Shown: positions 19,862 to 30,895 of the stretch, piece after piece
Layout: every line of letters begins with the position of its first letter
Numbering within the stretch: the first letter of the stretch is position 1
Assembly: GCF_921293875.1 (NCBI RefSeq)
Contig: NZ_CAKLDI010000001.1
Coordinates: 2,233,915-2,297,914, forward strand
Reading direction: 5' to 3'
Length of the DNA: 64,000 bases
Origin: Vibrio stylophorae
Lineage (GTDB): Bacteria; Pseudomonadota; Gammaproteobacteria; Enterobacterales; Vibrionaceae
Notes under the pieces: generated by a model
Databases searched by the model: none
What the model saw: only the letters and a program-made list of their open reading frames with translations
Told to the model about the DNA's origin: nothing
Program-made: the position numbers and the translations under genes

Positions 19862-21619
19862 ATGTCATCAAGTGAACTTATGCTTTGCCCACAATCTCAA
19901 GCAGAGCTGTACTCTTTTCACAGCTTTGATGGCTGTCGCATTCTCTATCGACACTGGCCAGCGGAAAATCATAACGGCCGCTTTATCACCCTTTTTCATC
20001 GTGGCCATGAACATGGTGCTCGACTAACAGAAATGGCGCAGTTCTATGCGCAGCAGGGTTATCACGTCTTTGCTTGGGATGCCCGTGGCAATGGCGAGTC
20101 AGAAGGGACACGTGATTCTGCTGAAAGCTTCTCTGTGCTGACGCATGATGCCGAGCTGTGGATGCGTCATCTCAAGCAGCAGCACCTGCTCGAATTTGAG
20201 CAAACCAGTGTCATCGCCATGAGTATTGGCGCGGTCATTGCCGCAGCGTGGGTTCATGATTATGCGCCAGATATTCGCGCCTTGGTACTCGCAGCGCCCG
20301 CTTTTCGTATCAAACTCTACGTACCTTTGGCCATTCCATTACTGCGCATTGCGCGTAAAAATGGTTGGATTGAAAACCTCAATAGCTATGTCAAAGCGCG
20401 GGTATTAACCCACGATCGCCATGAGCAGCAAACCTTCAACCAAGATCCATTAATCTCACATAGCATTGCCACCGATTTACTGATTGATACCTATGATACC
20501 AGCACTCGATTGGTTGAGGACTCAGGTGCCATTCACACCCCAACCTTGATGCTCTGCGCCGAACAAGATTGGGTGGTAAAACGACGTCCGCAGCGCCAAT
20601 TTTACCAAGGCCTTAGCTCGCCCTATAAAGAGTGGCAATCTCTGCCTGGCTTTTATCACGCCATTTTCCATGAAGATCAGCGCCAACAAGTCTTTGCTCG
20701 TAGCCTTGATTTTATTGAGCGCGCCTATGCTAGAGCGCCATGGACACCTGAGCTGAATCAGCAAGATCACTATGGTCCAAGCAAAGACAAATATGACCGT
20801 CTATGCATGACAGCCAAACACCCTGGGTACTGGCTCGCAAAACAAGGCATGAAACTACTAGGCCGTATCAGCGATGGTATCCACTTAGGGCTAAAAACAG
20901 GCTTTGATTCAGGCTCAACGCTTGATTATATCTACCAAAATCAAGCTTCAGGCAAAGGCAACTTTGGTCGCTGGGTGGATGAGCAATACCTAGATAGCAT
21001 TGGCTGGCGTGGTATTCGCCTGCGCAAAGCCAATTTAGATGAACTACTCGATACCGTGACGCAAACGGCGCGCAATGAAAAACGCCCCATTCAACTGCTT
21101 GATATTGCCACGGGCAATGGTCGCTATATCTGCGATTTTCTGGCGCGTCATCCCGACATTGAAGCAAGCGCAGAGCTGCGTGACTATTGCCCGAATAATA
21201 TTGCCAAAGTCACTGCGCTCGCCGAGCAAATGGGACTGGGCGAAAAAGTACAAGCCAAGCAAAAAGATGCCTTTGATTTAGACAGCTATGAAAAGCAAGG
21301 CAATGTCGATGTGGCTGTGATCTCTGGCGTCTTTGAGCTCTTTAGTGACAACCAACCGATTCAACAGGCATTGGCTGGTGTTGCCAAGCAGGTAAAAGCT
21401 GGCGGCGTACTTATCTATACCAATCAACCTTGGCATCCACAGCAAGCCTTTATTGCCAAAGTGCTGGGCGGCCATCAAGGCAATGACTGGGTGATGCGCT
21501 GTCGTAGCCAAGCAGAAATGGATGCGCTTGTCGAAGAGGCTGGCTTTGAAAAAATGGGCATGCGCATTGACCGCTTCGGTATTTTTACCGTATCCGTTGC
21601 GCTTAGAAAGGACGCTTAA
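19862..21619 (+). CDS. Alpha/beta hydrolase fused to a class I SAM-dependent methyltransferase
   Basis: Single polypeptide of 585 residues with two enzymatic domains. Residues ~20-285 are a serine hydrolase of the monoacylglycerol-lipase/lysophospholipase type: strand-turn with HRGHEHGAR, WDARGNGES, nucleophile elbow AMSIG (Ser121; the usual first Gly is Ala), acid Asp236 and His266. A ~100-residue linker leads to a methyltransferase domain with SAM motif LLDIATGNGRY (~412-422), resembling the Methyltransf_20 type often found fused this way. No signal peptide or clear membrane helix. TAAGGAG precedes the ATG. Probable role in phospholipid or lipid metabolism is inference from the fold only. 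Monocistronic, ending in a strong terminator. Confidence 0.9.
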   Translation: MSSSELMLCPQSQAELYSFHSFDGCRILYRHWPAENHNGRFITLFHRGHEHGARLTEMAQFYAQQGYHVFAWDARGNGESEGTRDSAESFSVLTHDAELWMRHLKQQHLLEFEQTSVIAMSIGAVIAAAWVHDYAPDIRALVLAAPAFRIKLYVPLAIPLLRIARKNGWIENLNSYVKARVLTHDRHEQQTFNQDPLISHSIATDLLIDTYDTSTRLVEDSGAIHTPTLMLCAEQDWVVKRRPQRQFYQGLSSPYKEWQSLPGFYHAIFHEDQRQQVFARSLDFIERAYARAPWTPELNQQDHYGPSKDKYDRLCMTAKHPGYWLAKQGMKLLGRISDGIHLGLKTGFDSGSTLDYIYQNQASGKGNFGRWVDEQYLDSIGWRGIRLRKANLDELLDTVTQTARNEKRPIQLLDIATGNGRYICDFLARHPDIEASAELRDYCPNNIAKVTALAEQMGLGEKVQAKQKDAFDLDSYEKQGNVDVAVISGVFELFSDNQPIQQALAGVAKQVKAGGVLIYTNQPWHPQQAFIAKVLGGHQGNDWVMRCRSQAEMDALVEEAGFEKMGMRIDRFGIFTVSVALRKDA

Positions 21620-21660
21620 TTACCGCGACTCTGAGATAGAACACCGTACAATCAGCCAAT

Positions 21661-21686
21661 AAAAAACGCGCAGCCGCGCGTTTTTT
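21661..21686. terminator. Bidirectional terminator between hydrolase/methyltransferase gene and tilS
   Basis: AAAAAACGCGC, loop AGCC, GCGCGTTTTTT; T tracts on both strands. Confidence 0.92.
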
Positions 21687-21700
21687 ATTGCAAGGTCATA

Positions 21701-23017
21701 TCAGCGCTGCCAATTCAGTTGTAACTCATCGCCAGCGCCTGCTTCAGTCACCAATAAACCTGCGATGGCAATCAAGGTCTCTCCGAAATAGAGCAGTGGC
21801 ATGCGCGGCCGCTGCCAGCTTGGGATCCCATACTCTTGATATAGTTTTTTCAAATGACGGGAGCCGCCGCGTCCGAGGGGGCGAATATGCATCTCTTTCG
21901 GTGCAAAGCAAACCGTCACAGATTCATGAGCAAGCGGCGCGCGAACAGACAGCAGGGATTTAGTGCTCACCTCGGGTTGCCATTTCTCTAAAGAAAGCGT
22001 TCCTAGCGCATCTGGTAATACACAAGACGCACTCAAATTAGACCATAGGGCAGACCACTCACTGACATCTTGTTGCAGCGCAAGCCAATATAAACGCTGC
22101 TGATAGCGGCGAATTTGTCCCTGCCCAATTTTTAGCTGCGGATTGGCATCGACACGCGCACAGGCAATTTCCTGCCAAATTTTATCAAACTGCGCCAAGC
22201 TAGGTTGCTGCGCCGCCCGCTCACTGAGCCAAAGGCGCAATAACTGGGTACGAATCACTTCCGGGTGTTTGGCTAATCCCTCAATGCAAAGACTGCCATC
22301 TTGATGGAGCAAAGGCGCATAAAGCGGCTGCAATAAAAGTTGCAATGCTTGCTCTTGCTGCGCACACAGCGCTGCACTACGACTAATGGTGTCGTAAACT
22401 GAAGGCCAGCGCGCTGCAAGTGGTTTAAGCACTCGATGACGAATAAAATTGCGGTCATAGTGGCAATCATCATTACTGTCATCTTCCAACCAATCGAGCT
22501 GCTGCGCCTTGGCATAAGCTTCAAGCTGCTGCCGCGTCACTGATAACAATGGGCGCAGATGCGCGCCACAGCTAAATGATTGCAACCTTGGCATCGCCGA
22601 TAAACCGCGCGGACCGCTGCCGCGCTTCATCGCCAGTAAAAACGTCTCCGCTTGATCATTTTGATGATGAGCCGTGAGCAATAGATGATCTGGCCCTAGA
22701 TGCTCAGCAAACGCTTGATAACGCGCCGCACGAGCGCCTTGCTCAATCCCTTCATCGCGATTGACGAATACTCGCTCCGCAATAAATTGTACGCCATAGG
22801 CCTGCGCCCAACCTTGGCACTGAAGCAGCCATTGATCCGCCAGTGGATTGAGTCCATGGTGCACATGCAGCGCCGTAATTTGCGAAAGCGGCCAGCACTG
22901 ACAGAGCAAATGAAGTAGCACCTGCGAGTCCAAACCGCCACTGTAACCAACAAGGATCTGGGTCTGTGGATTGAGTTCAGATAACTGGCGAGTTAGCGCT
23001 TGGGGCAAAGTTGGCAT
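21701..23017 (-). CDS. tilS: tRNA(Ile)-lysidine synthase
   Basis: ATP-dependent enzyme, 438 residues (E. coli 432), that converts C34 of tRNA-Ile(CAU) to lysidine so that it reads AUA. N-type ATP pyrophosphatase P-loop SGGLDSQVLL is at ~25-34; the later motif GHHQND equivalent is TAHHQNDQAETFLL, and RGSGPRGL is present. The C-terminal tRNA-binding domains follow. Follows accA in transcription order but accA ends in its own terminator, so tilS probably has an independent promoter in 23018-23147. Confidence 0.96.
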   Translation of the reverse strand: MPTLPQALTRQLSELNPQTQILVGYSGGLDSQVLLHLLCQCWPLSQITALHVHHGLNPLADQWLLQCQGWAQAYGVQFIAERVFVNRDEGIEQGARAARYQAFAEHLGPDHLLLTAHHQNDQAETFLLAMKRGSGPRGLSAMPRLQSFSCGAHLRPLLSVTRQQLEAYAKAQQLDWLEDDSNDDCHYDRNFIRHRVLKPLAARWPSVYDTISRSAALCAQQEQALQLLLQPLYAPLLHQDGSLCIEGLAKHPEVIRTQLLRLWLSERAAQQPSLAQFDKIWQEIACARVDANPQLKIGQGQIRRYQQRLYWLALQQDVSEWSALWSNLSASCVLPDALGTLSLEKWQPEVSTKSLLSVRAPLAHESVTVCFAPKEMHIRPLGRGGSRHLKKLYQEYGIPSWQRPRMPLLYFGETLIAIAGLLVTEAGAGDELQLNWQR

Positions 23018-23147
23018 CTTGATGTCATGGCTTACGATTGAAAATGAAAACTCATCATCTGTATCTCGATGACAAAAAGCAAGTGATCAGCGTGAATGAG
23101 TATTTTGACGCGATAAATATCAAAGAGGGATATACAAAAGAGAATAT

Positions 23148-23178
23148 AAAAAAAGCGCAAGCTATCGCTTACGCTTTT
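23148..23178 (-). terminator. Terminator of the dnaE-accA unit
   Basis: On the minus strand, AAAAGCGTAAGC, loop GATA, GCTTGCGCTTTT with one mismatch, then a run of T. It lies 20 bp after the accA stop. Confidence 0.8.
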
Positions 23179-23197
23179 CTCAATACCAATAAAGCAA

Positions 23198-24157
23198 TTA
23201 ACAGTAACCGTAGCTCATTAAGCGTTGGTAACGCTGCTCAAGCAGGGCTTCTGTATCAAGCTTGCCAAGCACGGCTAAGTCCGCAGCAATTTGCGCCGAT
23301 AGATTGGCTGCCATCAGCGCAACATCACGATGTGCGCCGCCCAATGGCTCTGCAATGATGCTATCGATCAAGCCCAGCTCTTTCAGGCGATTGGAGGTGA
23401 TCCCCATGGCCTCTGCCGCTTGCGGCGCTTTATCAGAATCACGCCATAGGATAGATGCACAGCCTTCTGGTGAAATCACAGAATAGGTTGAGTATTGCAA
23501 CATATTGACGCGGTCACCCACACCAATCGCCAACGCGCCGCCTGAGCCGCCTTCACCAACGACGTTACAAACAATCGGCACACGCAGGCCAGACATCACT
23601 TTCAGGTTACGCGCAATCGCTTCTGATTGGCCGCGCTCTTCAGCGCCCACACCAGGATAAGCACCAGCGGTATCAATAAAGGTAACAATCGGCATTTTAA
23701 AGCGCTCAGCCATCTCCATCAGACGCAAGGCTTTGCGGTAACCTTCAGGCTTTGGCATACCAAAATTACGCTTCACTTTTTCACGCGTGTCACGACCTTT
23801 TTGGTGGCCAATCACCATGATCGGCATATCGTTCAAACGTGCAATACCACCAACAATCGCTTTGTCATCGGCAAAAGCACGATCACCACGAAGCTCATCA
23901 AATTCCGTAAACATGTGCTCAATATAATCCAGCACATAAGGACGCTGTGGGTGACGGGCGAGCTGGGCAATTTGCCAAGCACCTAAATCTGTAAAGATAC
24001 GCTTGGTGAGATCCAGACTCTTTTTCTCGAGCTGGCTGATCTCTTTTTGTAAATCAACCGCCGCACTCTGATCATGCTTAGAAACGCCACGCAGGGCTTC
24101 AATTTTTGCTTCCAGTTCTGCAATCGGTTGTTCAAATTCTAGAAAGTTCAGGCTCAT
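23198..24157 (-). CDS. accA: Acetyl-CoA carboxylase carboxyltransferase subunit alpha
   Basis: Alpha half of the carboxyltransferase that makes malonyl-CoA with AccD, first committed step of fatty acid synthesis; 319 residues, identical in length to E. coli AccA. Family motifs include [10 protein letters not shown] at the start, the glycine-rich [15 protein letters not shown] and [11 protein letters not shown]. Transcribed after dnaE with a 55-bp gap lacking a terminator, so probably cotranscribed, as in E. coli. Confidence 0.98.
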   Translation of the reverse strand: MSLNFLEFEQPIAELEAKIEALRGVSKHDQSAAVDLQKEISQLEKKSLDLTKRIFTDLGAWQIAQLARHPQRPYVLDYIEHMFTEFDELRGDRAFADDKAIVGGIARLNDMPIMVIGHQKGRDTREKVKRNFGMPKPEGYRKALRLMEMAERFKMPIVTFIDTAGAYPGVGAEERGQSEAIARNLKVMSGLRVPIVCNVVGEGGSGGALAIGVGDRVNMLQYSTYSVISPEGCASILWRDSDKAPQAAEAMGITSNRLKELGLIDSIIAEPLGGAHRDVALMAANLSAQIAADLAVLGKLDTEALLEQRYQRLMSYGYC

Positions 24158-24212
24158 ACCAATCTAATTCCACGTACTGTCCATTTCTCTCAGCCTACCT
24201 TGAGCGAAGAGA

Positions 24213-27200
24213 TTACACAAATTCTAATTCAACCTGCTTTTGACCAAGCAAGGTACGAAGACTATCGAGCAACGCATCATCTGGCGTCACACGCCACTCA
24301 GTGCCAAGTGAAAGCTTGACCCTTGCGTCGCTGCGCTGATAGTAAATACTTACAGGCACGGCACCAGCTCGGTGCGGTGCCAATACTTGATAAAATTGTT
24401 CCAAAAAGTTGCCTTGGATCTGCGACTGAGTCACCGTCAAAGCTAAGGAACGGGCATATTTTTCGCGCGCCGTTGTTAAATCAAGGACTTCTCTGGCCGA
24501 CATTTTAAGGCCACCATTGAAGTCATCAAAGCTGACCTGTCCAGAGATCACGAGAATACGGTCTTTTTCGACTAAATCTGCGTAACGCTCCAAGGTATCT
24601 GCGAACAACATCACATCCATTTGTCCAGAGCGATCATTGATCGTTAAAATGCCAAGGCGAGAGCCACGCTTGGTGGTCATCACTTTCGCGGCGACCACTA
24701 AACCAGCGATAGTCACCACGCGATCGCGCGCCGTTGCATGAGCATCTTTTAAACGCCAGGTGACATAATGGCTGAGCTCATCGACATAGGCATTGACCGG
24801 GTGTCCCGTCAAATATAGCCCTAGGGTATCGCGCTCACCTTCAAGCCACACTTTTTCTGGCCAAGGTGGTACCGCTGCATAGGCATTTTCCACTTGTTCA
24901 GGCGCTTGCGTCAGCACCCCAAACATATCGCTTTGACCAAAGGCTTCCGCTTGGTGATGCTGGCCCGCGGCTTTCACGGCATCTTCTAGCGTCGCCATCA
25001 AAGCGGCGCGGTGTGGCCCTAAGCGATCCATGGCGCCAGATTGAATCAGTTTTTCAATGACCCGTTTATTGACCTTTTTAATATCGATACGGGCACAAAA
25101 ATCAAAGAGATCTTTAAATGGGCCGCCCTTTTCGCGCGCCGATAGAATCACATCAATGGGACCTTCGCCCACCCCTTTAATCGCACCAATACCATAAACA
25201 ATGGCGCCATTTTCATCGACATTAAATCGGTATAAGCCTTTATTGATATCGGGCGGTAGAATGGTCAACTCCATGCGTTTGACCTCATCCACCAAACCGA
25301 TAATTTTATCGGTATTATCCATATCCGCAGTCATTACCGCGGCCATAAATTCAGCGGGGAAGTGCGCTTTGAGCCACAGCGTTTGGTAAGACACTAACGC
25401 GTAAGCAGCGGAGTGCGATTTGTTAAAGCCATAACCTGCGAACTTTTCAACCAAGTCGAAGATTTTCATCGCCAACTCGCCATCGACGCCGTTTTTCACC
25501 GCGCCCTCTTCAAACGTCGCGCGCTGCTTGGCCATCTCTTCCGGCTTTTTCTTACCCATGGCACGGCGCAACATATCTGCGCCACCCAAGGTGTAGCCAG
25601 AGAGCACCTGAGCAATCTGCATCACCTGTTCTTGATAAAGGATAATGCCGTAGGTTGGATCAAGGATCTCTTTCAGTGACTCGTGTTGCCACTTTTCATC
25701 TGGATAGGACACTGCTTCTCGACCGTGCTTACGGTCAATAAAGTTATCCACCATGCCAGATTGCAGCGGCCCCGGACGAAACAACGCCACCAATGCGATC
25801 ATATCTTCAAAACAATCCGGCTGAAGACGTTTGATCAGATCCTTCATGCCTCGCGATTCAAGCTGAAATACTGCTGTCGTTTCAGAGCGTTGCAGCATGG
25901 TGAATGACTTGGGGTCATCCAATGGAATGGATGCAACATCCACCAAATCTAAACCTTGTGCTCGGCGTTTCGGATTAATCAGCCCAAGTGCCCAGTCAAT
26001 GATGGTTAGCGTACGCAGCCCCAAGAAGTCAAACTTCACCAAGCCTGCATATTCCACATCGTTTTTATCAAACTGAGTGACGGGGTGGTGACCTTCAGGA
26101 TCGCAATAAAGCGGCGCAAAGTCGGTAATGGTGGTTGGCGAGATCACCACGCCACCTGCGTGTTTACCGGCGTTTCGCGTCACCCCTTCTAGTTGGCGCG
26201 CCATCTCAATCAGCGCATTAACCTCTTCATCACTATCACAAACGGCTTGCAGCTGCGGCTCAGCGTCAAAGGCTTTGGCAAGGGTCATGCCTGGGTCTGG
26301 TGGTACCAATTTTGAGATGCGATCAACAAAACCGTAAGGGTGTCCCAGTACGCGGCCCACATCGCGAATAACGGCTTTGGCTGCCATGGTACCAAAGGTG
26401 ATGATCTGGGATACGGCGTCACGACCGTACATCTCTGCCACGTGATCAATCACCTGATCGCGCTTATCCATACAAAAGTCGACATCAAAGTCGGGCATGG
26501 ACACACGCTCTGGGTTTAGAAATCGTTCGAAAAGTAAGTCAAATTCAAGCGGATCGAGATCGGTAATTTTCAGTGCATAAGCCACAAGCGAGCCAGCACC
26601 CGAACCACGCCCGGGTCCCACCGGAATGTCGTTATCCTTAGACCATTGGATAAATTCCATCACGATCAAGAAGTAACCGGGGAATCCCATCTGGTTAATC
26701 ACATCGAGTTCAACTCGCAAGCGCTCATCATAAGCAGGACGAGATTGAGCGCGCACCTGTGGGTCGGGGAAAAGAAATTCGAGGCGCTCTTCCAAGCCCT
26801 CTTTGGACTTCATCACCAAAAATTCAGTTTCTTCCATCCCTTCAGTTGGGAAGGCAGGCAGAAAATATTCACCCAAACGTACAGTCACATTACAGCGCTG
26901 AGCAATCGCAACCGTATTACTGAGCGCGGATGGAATATCAGCAAAAAGCTCGCACATTTCATCTTCGCTACGCAGATACTGCTGCGCGCTGTAGTTTTTC
27001 GGGCGGCGAGGATCGCTGAGCGTATAGCCATCATGGATCGCAACACGAATTTCATGGGCATCAAAATCCGAGCTTTTGATAAAACGCACGTCATTGGTCG
27101 CCACCACTGGCAGATCGTGCGCTAATGCAAAATCAACGGCGTCATGAATGTAGCTTTCCTCATCACCACGGCCAGTACGACAAAGCTCAAGGAAAAAACG

Positions 27201-27692
27201 GTCATGGGTAAAGGTCTGCTGATAAAAACTGGCAATTGACTCAGCCATACGCTGATTGCCTTTGAGCAAGGCTTTACCCAATTCACCGCGAGTACCGCCG
27301 GAAAGTACAATGACGCCCTGCTGATGATTGGCAAGCCAATCACGCTCAATGACTGGGAATCCCTGAATGCTGCCGCGCTGATAGGCTTCTGAAATCAACA
27401 AGGTGATATTTTTATAGCCCTCGTTATCCATCGCCAACAAGGTCAGCTCGCAAAGCTCGCCTAAAACTTCACTTTGCAAATAGAAATCAGCACCGATGAT
27501 CGGCTTCATTCCAGCGCCTTGACTGGCTGAATAATATTTCACCAAACCGCAAAAGTTAGTGAAATCGGTCAAGGCCATGGCTGGCATTCCCATGCTCGCA
27601 GCTTGCTTGACCAAAGGACCAACCTTAGCCAAACCATCAATCATGGAAAAATCAGAGTGGACGCGTAGGTGAATAAAACGCGGTTGCGCCAT
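24213..27692 (-). CDS. dnaE: DNA polymerase III subunit alpha
   Basis: Replicative polymerase catalytic subunit, 1159 residues (E. coli 1160). N-terminal PHP domain ([12 protein letters not shown]), polymerase core with [14 protein letters not shown], the catalytic acidic motif [10 protein letters not shown] and [11 protein letters not shown], tandem HhH, and a clamp-binding motif QSDMFGVL (~918-925) that matches the E. coli beta-binding site. The OB domain and tau-binding C-terminus follow. It starts after the rnhB terminator, so its main promoter probably lies in 27693-27740. Confidence 0.98.
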   Translation of the reverse strand: MAQPRFIHLRVHSDFSMIDGLAKVGPLVKQAASMGMPAMALTDFTNFCGLVKYYSASQGAGMKPIIGADFYLQSEVLGELCELTLLAMDNEGYKNITLLISEAYQRGSIQGFPVIERDWLANHQQGVIVLSGGTRGELGKALLKGNQRMAESIASFYQQTFTHDRFFLELCRTGRGDEESYIHDAVDFALAHDLPVVATNDVRFIKSSDFDAHEIRVAIHDGYTLSDPRRPKNYSAQQYLRSEDEMCELFADIPSALSNTVAIAQRCNVTVRLGEYFLPAFPTEGMEETEFLVMKSKEGLEERLEFLFPDPQVRAQSRPAYDERLRVELDVINQMGFPGYFLIVMEFIQWSKDNDIPVGPGRGSGAGSLVAYALKITDLDPLEFDLLFERFLNPERVSMPDFDVDFCMDKRDQVIDHVAEMYGRDAVSQIITFGTMAAKAVIRDVGRVLGHPYGFVDRISKLVPPDPGMTLAKAFDAEPQLQAVCDSDEEVNALIEMARQLEGVTRNAGKHAGGVVISPTTITDFAPLYCDPEGHHPVTQFDKNDVEYAGLVKFDFLGLRTLTIIDWALGLINPKRRAQGLDLVDVASIPLDDPKSFTMLQRSETTAVFQLESRGMKDLIKRLQPDCFEDMIALVALFRPGPLQSGMVDNFIDRKHGREAVSYPDEKWQHESLKEILDPTYGIILYQEQVMQIAQVLSGYTLGGADMLRRAMGKKKPEEMAKQRATFEEGAVKNGVDGELAMKIFDLVEKFAGYGFNKSHSAAYALVSYQTLWLKAHFPAEFMAAVMTADMDNTDKIIGLVDEVKRMELTILPPDINKGLYRFNVDENGAIVYGIGAIKGVGEGPIDVILSAREKGGPFKDLFDFCARIDIKKVNKRVIEKLIQSGAMDRLGPHRAALMATLEDAVKAAGQHHQAEAFGQSDMFGVLTQAPEQVENAYAAVPPWPEKVWLEGERDTLGLYLTGHPVNAYVDELSHYVTWRLKDAHATARDRVVTIAGLVVAAKVMTTKRGSRLGILTINDRSGQMDVMLFADTLERYADLVEKDRILVISGQVSFDDFNGGLKMSAREVLDLTTAREKYARSLALTVTQSQIQGNFLEQFYQVLAPHRAGAVPVSIYYQRSDARVKLSLGTEWRVTPDDALLDSLRTLLGQKQVELEFV

Positions 27693-27739
27693 GGCTTGGG
27701 CTCTCTATATTGAAAATAAAACTGTCGACATTATGCCAG

Positions 27740-27763
27740 AAAAAACGCGCCGAATGGCGCGTT
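27740..27763 (-). terminator. Terminator after rnhB
   Basis: Minus strand AACGCGCC, loop ATTC, GGCGCGTT followed by further T. It lies 22 bp past the rnhB stop and separates rnhB from dnaE. Confidence 0.85.
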
Positions 27764-27784
27764 AATCTTGGACAAAATGTTGGA

Positions 27785-28387
27785 TTATTCCAATCCAAGG
27801 ATTTTACGTACCGGCTTAAAGCTGCGGCGGTGTTGATCGATCGCTCCGTGCGCTTCTAACGCGTCGAAATGCGCTTTGGTTGGATAGCCTTTATGCTTGG
27901 CAAAGCCATATTGCGGATACTCAGCATCGAGTTCTTGCATCTCACGATCGCGCGTCACTTTTGCCAAAATGGACGCTGCGCTGATCTCAGCTACACGCAA
28001 ATCCCCTTTCACCACAGCTTGCGCCGGCATCGGCAATTCTGGCGTGCGATTACCATCGATCAAAACAAAATCAGGCATTACTGGCAAAGCCGCAACGGCG
28101 CGTTGCATAGCCACCATAGTTGCCTGCAAAATATTGATTTGATCAATTTCGTCAGCTTCTGCACGACCAATGGCATAGGCCAATGCCTTTTCCTGAATCT
28201 CAACAAATAGCGCTTCACGCTTTTTATCGGTCAGTTTTTTAGAGTCGGTGAGGCCTTCAATAGGTTTATTTGGATCGAGGATCACCGCAGCGGTCACCAC
28301 AGCGCCAACAAGCGGGCCGCGACCCACTTCATCAACCCCAGCAATGAGGTTTGCCTGTGGATATACAAAAGGTTCAAAATCAGACAT
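27785..28387 (-). CDS. rnhB: Ribonuclease HII
   Basis: Manganese-dependent nuclease that incises RNA in RNA-DNA hybrids, including single misincorporated ribonucleotides; 200 residues (E. coli 198). Active-site motif [15 protein letters not shown] (Asp and Glu near ~19-20), later Asp in VLIDGN, and [11 protein letters not shown] are present. The ATG overlaps the end of lpxB by 8 bp. Confidence 0.97.
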   Translation of the reverse strand: MSDFEPFVYPQANLIAGVDEVGRGPLVGAVVTAAVILDPNKPIEGLTDSKKLTDKKREALFVEIQEKALAYAIGRAEADEIDQINILQATMVAMQRAVAALPVMPDFVLIDGNRTPELPMPAQAVVKGDLRVAEISAASILAKVTRDREMQELDAEYPQYGFAKHKGYPTKAHFDALEAHGAIDQHRRSFKPVRKILGLE

Positions 28388-29561
28388 AAGTTTTATCGAT
28401 TAAATGAAGCACAGCTTTTGCGGCCTGACTGTCAGCATCGCAACGCAAAAGTTGATGAAATTCTTTAAATTGAGTCAATAGTGCTTGGTTATCGCTAGCA
28501 AGCAAGCTATTCAGCGCGCCCGCCAATTTTGCTGGCACACACTCTTGCTGCAGTAGTTCTGGCACAATGGGCGCATCGGCAAGCAAGTTTGGTAAGGAAA
28601 CATAATCGGTTTTCACCATCCGCTTGGCGATAGCATAGGTCAGCGCATTGACGCGATAGCCCACCACCATAGGGCGACCTACCAGCATACATTCCAACGC
28701 TGCGGTTCCCGATGCCAATAACACCACATCAGCTGCGGCCATGGCTTGGCGAGCATTATCCACCAATACAAAATCAAGCTCCGGTGCCATGCTTTGCCAT
28801 GCTTGCTCAAACTGTGCTTTTCGCGCTTCATTGACTAACGGAACGATAAAGGTCAAATCATGGTGTTGCTTGGCAAGCAGCTGACAGGTTTGAATAAAAG
28901 GTTCAGCTAGATTTTTTAGCTCACTGCCACGGCTACCCGGCAGCACTGCAAGAATGCGACCTTGAGATTGATTCGCAACATCACGCAAACCGAGCGAACT
29001 ACGAGCTTGGCCTTTATCAAGATCAAGCGGAATCGCATCAGCCATAGTATGGCCAATAAACTGACAAGGCACATTGAAACGATCATAAAACGCTTTTTCA
29101 AAAGGCAAAAACGCCAGCACTAAATCTGTTGCTTTGGCAATTTTGAAAATTCGTTTTTGTCGCCAAGCCCAGACGGATGGGCTGACATAGTGCACCGTTT
29201 TAATGCCCAACGCCTTTAAATCCCGCTCAACACGCAAGTTAAAATCGGGCGCATCAATGCCCACAAAAACATCCACTGGATTATTTTTGTAGTATTCAAT
29301 CAGCTGCGCTTTCACTTTCAGCAAGCGAGGCAAACGACCAAGCACTTCTACCAGTCCCATCACAGCGAGCTCTTCCATCTCAAAAAGAGATTCACAGCCT
29401 TGCGCTTGCATGCGTGGCCCAGCAATGCCCACAAATTGTGCATCAGGATATTGCGCACGAACGGCCTGAATAAAACCGGCACCTAAAATATCGCCGGAGA
29501 TCTCCCCGGCGATAATTCCAATGCGAAGTGGACGGGCGTCCTTTTTCACCATCTCGGTCAT
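28380..29561 (-). CDS. lpxB: Lipid-A-disaccharide synthase
   Basis: GT-B glycosyltransferase, family GT19, 393 residues, that condenses UDP-2,3-diacylglucosamine with lipid X to form the lipid A disaccharide at the inner membrane. Motifs: [14 protein letters not shown] near the start, [11 protein letters not shown] equivalent ([15 protein letters not shown]), LPGSRGSEL, and SGTAALE. The E. coli protein has 382 residues. The start at 29561 overlaps the lpxA stop as TAATG; an ATG nine bases later is a less likely alternative. Confidence 0.97.
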   Translation of the reverse strand: MTEMVKKDARPLRIGIIAGEISGDILGAGFIQAVRAQYPDAQFVGIAGPRMQAQGCESLFEMEELAVMGLVEVLGRLPRLLKVKAQLIEYYKNNPVDVFVGIDAPDFNLRVERDLKALGIKTVHYVSPSVWAWRQKRIFKIAKATDLVLAFLPFEKAFYDRFNVPCQFIGHTMADAIPLDLDKGQARSSLGLRDVANQSQGRILAVLPGSRGSELKNLAEPFIQTCQLLAKQHHDLTFIVPLVNEARKAQFEQAWQSMAPELDFVLVDNARQAMAAADVVLLASGTAALECMLVGRPMVVGYRVNALTYAIAKRMVKTDYVSLPNLLADAPIVPELLQQECVPAKLAGALNSLLASDNQALLTQFKEFHQLLRCDADSQAAKAVLHLIDKTYV

Positions 29562-30349
29562 TAACGAATAATGCCTCGTGTTGATTGGGCAAAAAATTGA
29601 TTGAATAGATCGAGCTCAGGAAACTCTTTGGCTTGTTCGATCAACTCTTGCTTCACTTCATCCAGCTGGCGACCAGAGCGATAAATCGCTTTATAGGCGC
29701 GGCGAATCGCATGCAAGGTTGGCTTATCAAAACCGCGGCGTTTTAAACCTTCGATATTGACACCAAATGGTGCACAGTGGTTACCTTGCGCCATCAAATA
29801 CGGAGGGACATCTTGTACAACCGCAGAGCCGCCACCAATCATGCTGTGACTACCCACAACACAGAACTGATGAACCGCAGACATGCCGCCGATAATCACA
29901 TGGTCACCCACTTTTACATGGCCACCCAAGGTTGCATTGTTGGCAAAAATGCAGCGATCACCCACGAAGCAATCATGCGCGATATGCGCATTCACCATAA
30001 ATAGGTTATCGCTACCCACTTTGGTCAAGCCTTGATCCTGAACGGTGCCACGGTGCATGGTAACGCTTTCACGAATGGTGTTGCGATCACCAATCTCAAG
30101 ACGCGTTGGCTCACCCGCATATTTTAGATCCTGACAGCCTTCACCAATGCTTGCGAATTGGAAGATTCGGTTGTCTTGACCAATGGTCGTTGGCCCTTTG
30201 ATCACCACGTGAGACATGATCTCAGTGCCAGCACCGATTTCTACGTCAGACTCAATCACACAAAATGGACCAATTTTTACATTGGCACCAATTTTGACGT
30301 TTTCCGCGATAAGCGCGGTTGGATGAATTTGCGCAGTAGAATCAATCAT
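29561..30349 (-). CDS. lpxA: UDP-N-acetylglucosamine acyltransferase
   Basis: First enzyme of lipid A synthesis, transferring a 3-hydroxyacyl chain from ACP to UDP-GlcNAc; 262 residues, the same as E. coli. Left-handed beta-helix hexapeptide repeats fill ~10-185 and the catalytic His lies in [12 protein letters not shown] (His ~125 by family numbering). The ATG at 30349 overlaps the fabZ stop as ATGA and is preferred to an upstream start within fabZ. Confidence 0.98.
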   Translation of the reverse strand: MIDSTAQIHPTALIAENVKIGANVKIGPFCVIESDVEIGAGTEIMSHVVIKGPTTIGQDNRIFQFASIGEGCQDLKYAGEPTRLEIGDRNTIRESVTMHRGTVQDQGLTKVGSDNLFMVNAHIAHDCFVGDRCIFANNATLGGHVKVGDHVIIGGMSAVHQFCVVGSHSMIGGGSAVVQDVPPYLMAQGNHCAPFGVNIEGLKRRGFDKPTLHAIRRAYKAIYRSGRQLDEVKQELIEQAKEFPELDLFNQFFAQSTRGIIR

Positions 30350-30804
30350 AGGCTCAGCTCGCGACGTGCACACATCAGTTCAGCAGAACAAACCACTTCA
30401 CCGTCAACTTTCGCAACACCATTAAAGCGCGCGATACCACGGCGCTCTTTCACAAATTCAACTTCCATCACCATTTGGTCACCAGGAACCACAGGACGAC
30501 GGAATTTTGCGTTATCGATACTTGCGAAGTAATACAATTCATTTTCTGCAGGGCGACCAAAGGTCTTAAATGCAAGCAAACCTGTTGCTTGTGCCATCGC
30601 TTCTAGAATCAATACACCAGGAAAAATTGGCATCACTGGAAAGTGACCCGTAAATTGTGGTTCATTGACAGAAATGTTTTTAATGGCATGCAGATATTTA
30701 CCTTCTTGGTAGTCCGTCACGCGATCAACCAAAAGAAATGGATATCGGTGTGGCAAAAGATCCTGAATTTCACGAATGCTTAAGGTTTTATTTTCACTAC
30801 TCAA
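30346..30804 (-). CDS. fabZ: 3-hydroxyacyl-[acyl-carrier-protein] dehydratase FabZ (TTG start)
   Basis: Hot-dog-fold dehydratase of fatty acid elongation, 152 residues (E. coli 151). Motifs [14 protein letters not shown] and the active-site region [21 protein letters not shown] are intact. The start codon is TTG at 30804: no in-frame ATG lies between it and upstream stops, AGGAAG precedes it, and the reading [13 protein letters not shown] matches the family N-terminus. It sits between lpxD and lpxA, where it competes with LpxA for 3-hydroxyacyl-ACP. Confidence 0.96.
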   Translation of the reverse strand: MSSENKTLSIREIQDLLPHRYPFLLVDRVTDYQEGKYLHAIKNISVNEPQFTGHFPVMPIFPGVLILEAMAQATGLLAFKTFGRPAENELYYFASIDNAKFRRPVVPGDQMVMEVEFVKERRGIARFNGVAKVDGEVVCSAELMCARRELSL

Positions 30805-30836
30805 AGCTGTCTTCCTGCATTTTCAAAACGAGACAA

Positions 30837-30858
30837 GGCGCAGCTACTGAGCTACGCC
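30837..30858 (-). other. Stem-loop in the lpxD-fabZ interval
   Basis: GGCG, mismatch, AGCT, loop ACTG, AGCT, mismatch, CGCC: an imperfect 9-bp hairpin in the 91-bp space between lpxD and fabZ, without a convincing T tract. Inference: a processing site or weak attenuator, or no function. Confidence 0.4.
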
Positions 30859-30895
30859 TCCATATTCATATTTTATCATCAAATCACTGTGGTGA

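Noticed and set aside
23044-23358. Plus-strand frame of ~105 residues between tilS and accA
   Set aside because: It reads through the accA terminator and then antisense to accA; no Shine-Dalgarno before the start and no recognisable homology.
30837-30858. Possible tRNA fragment (GGCGTAGCTCAG on the minus strand)
   Set aside because: Only the D-arm-like string matches; no anticodon or T arm follows, so it is treated as a chance hairpin.
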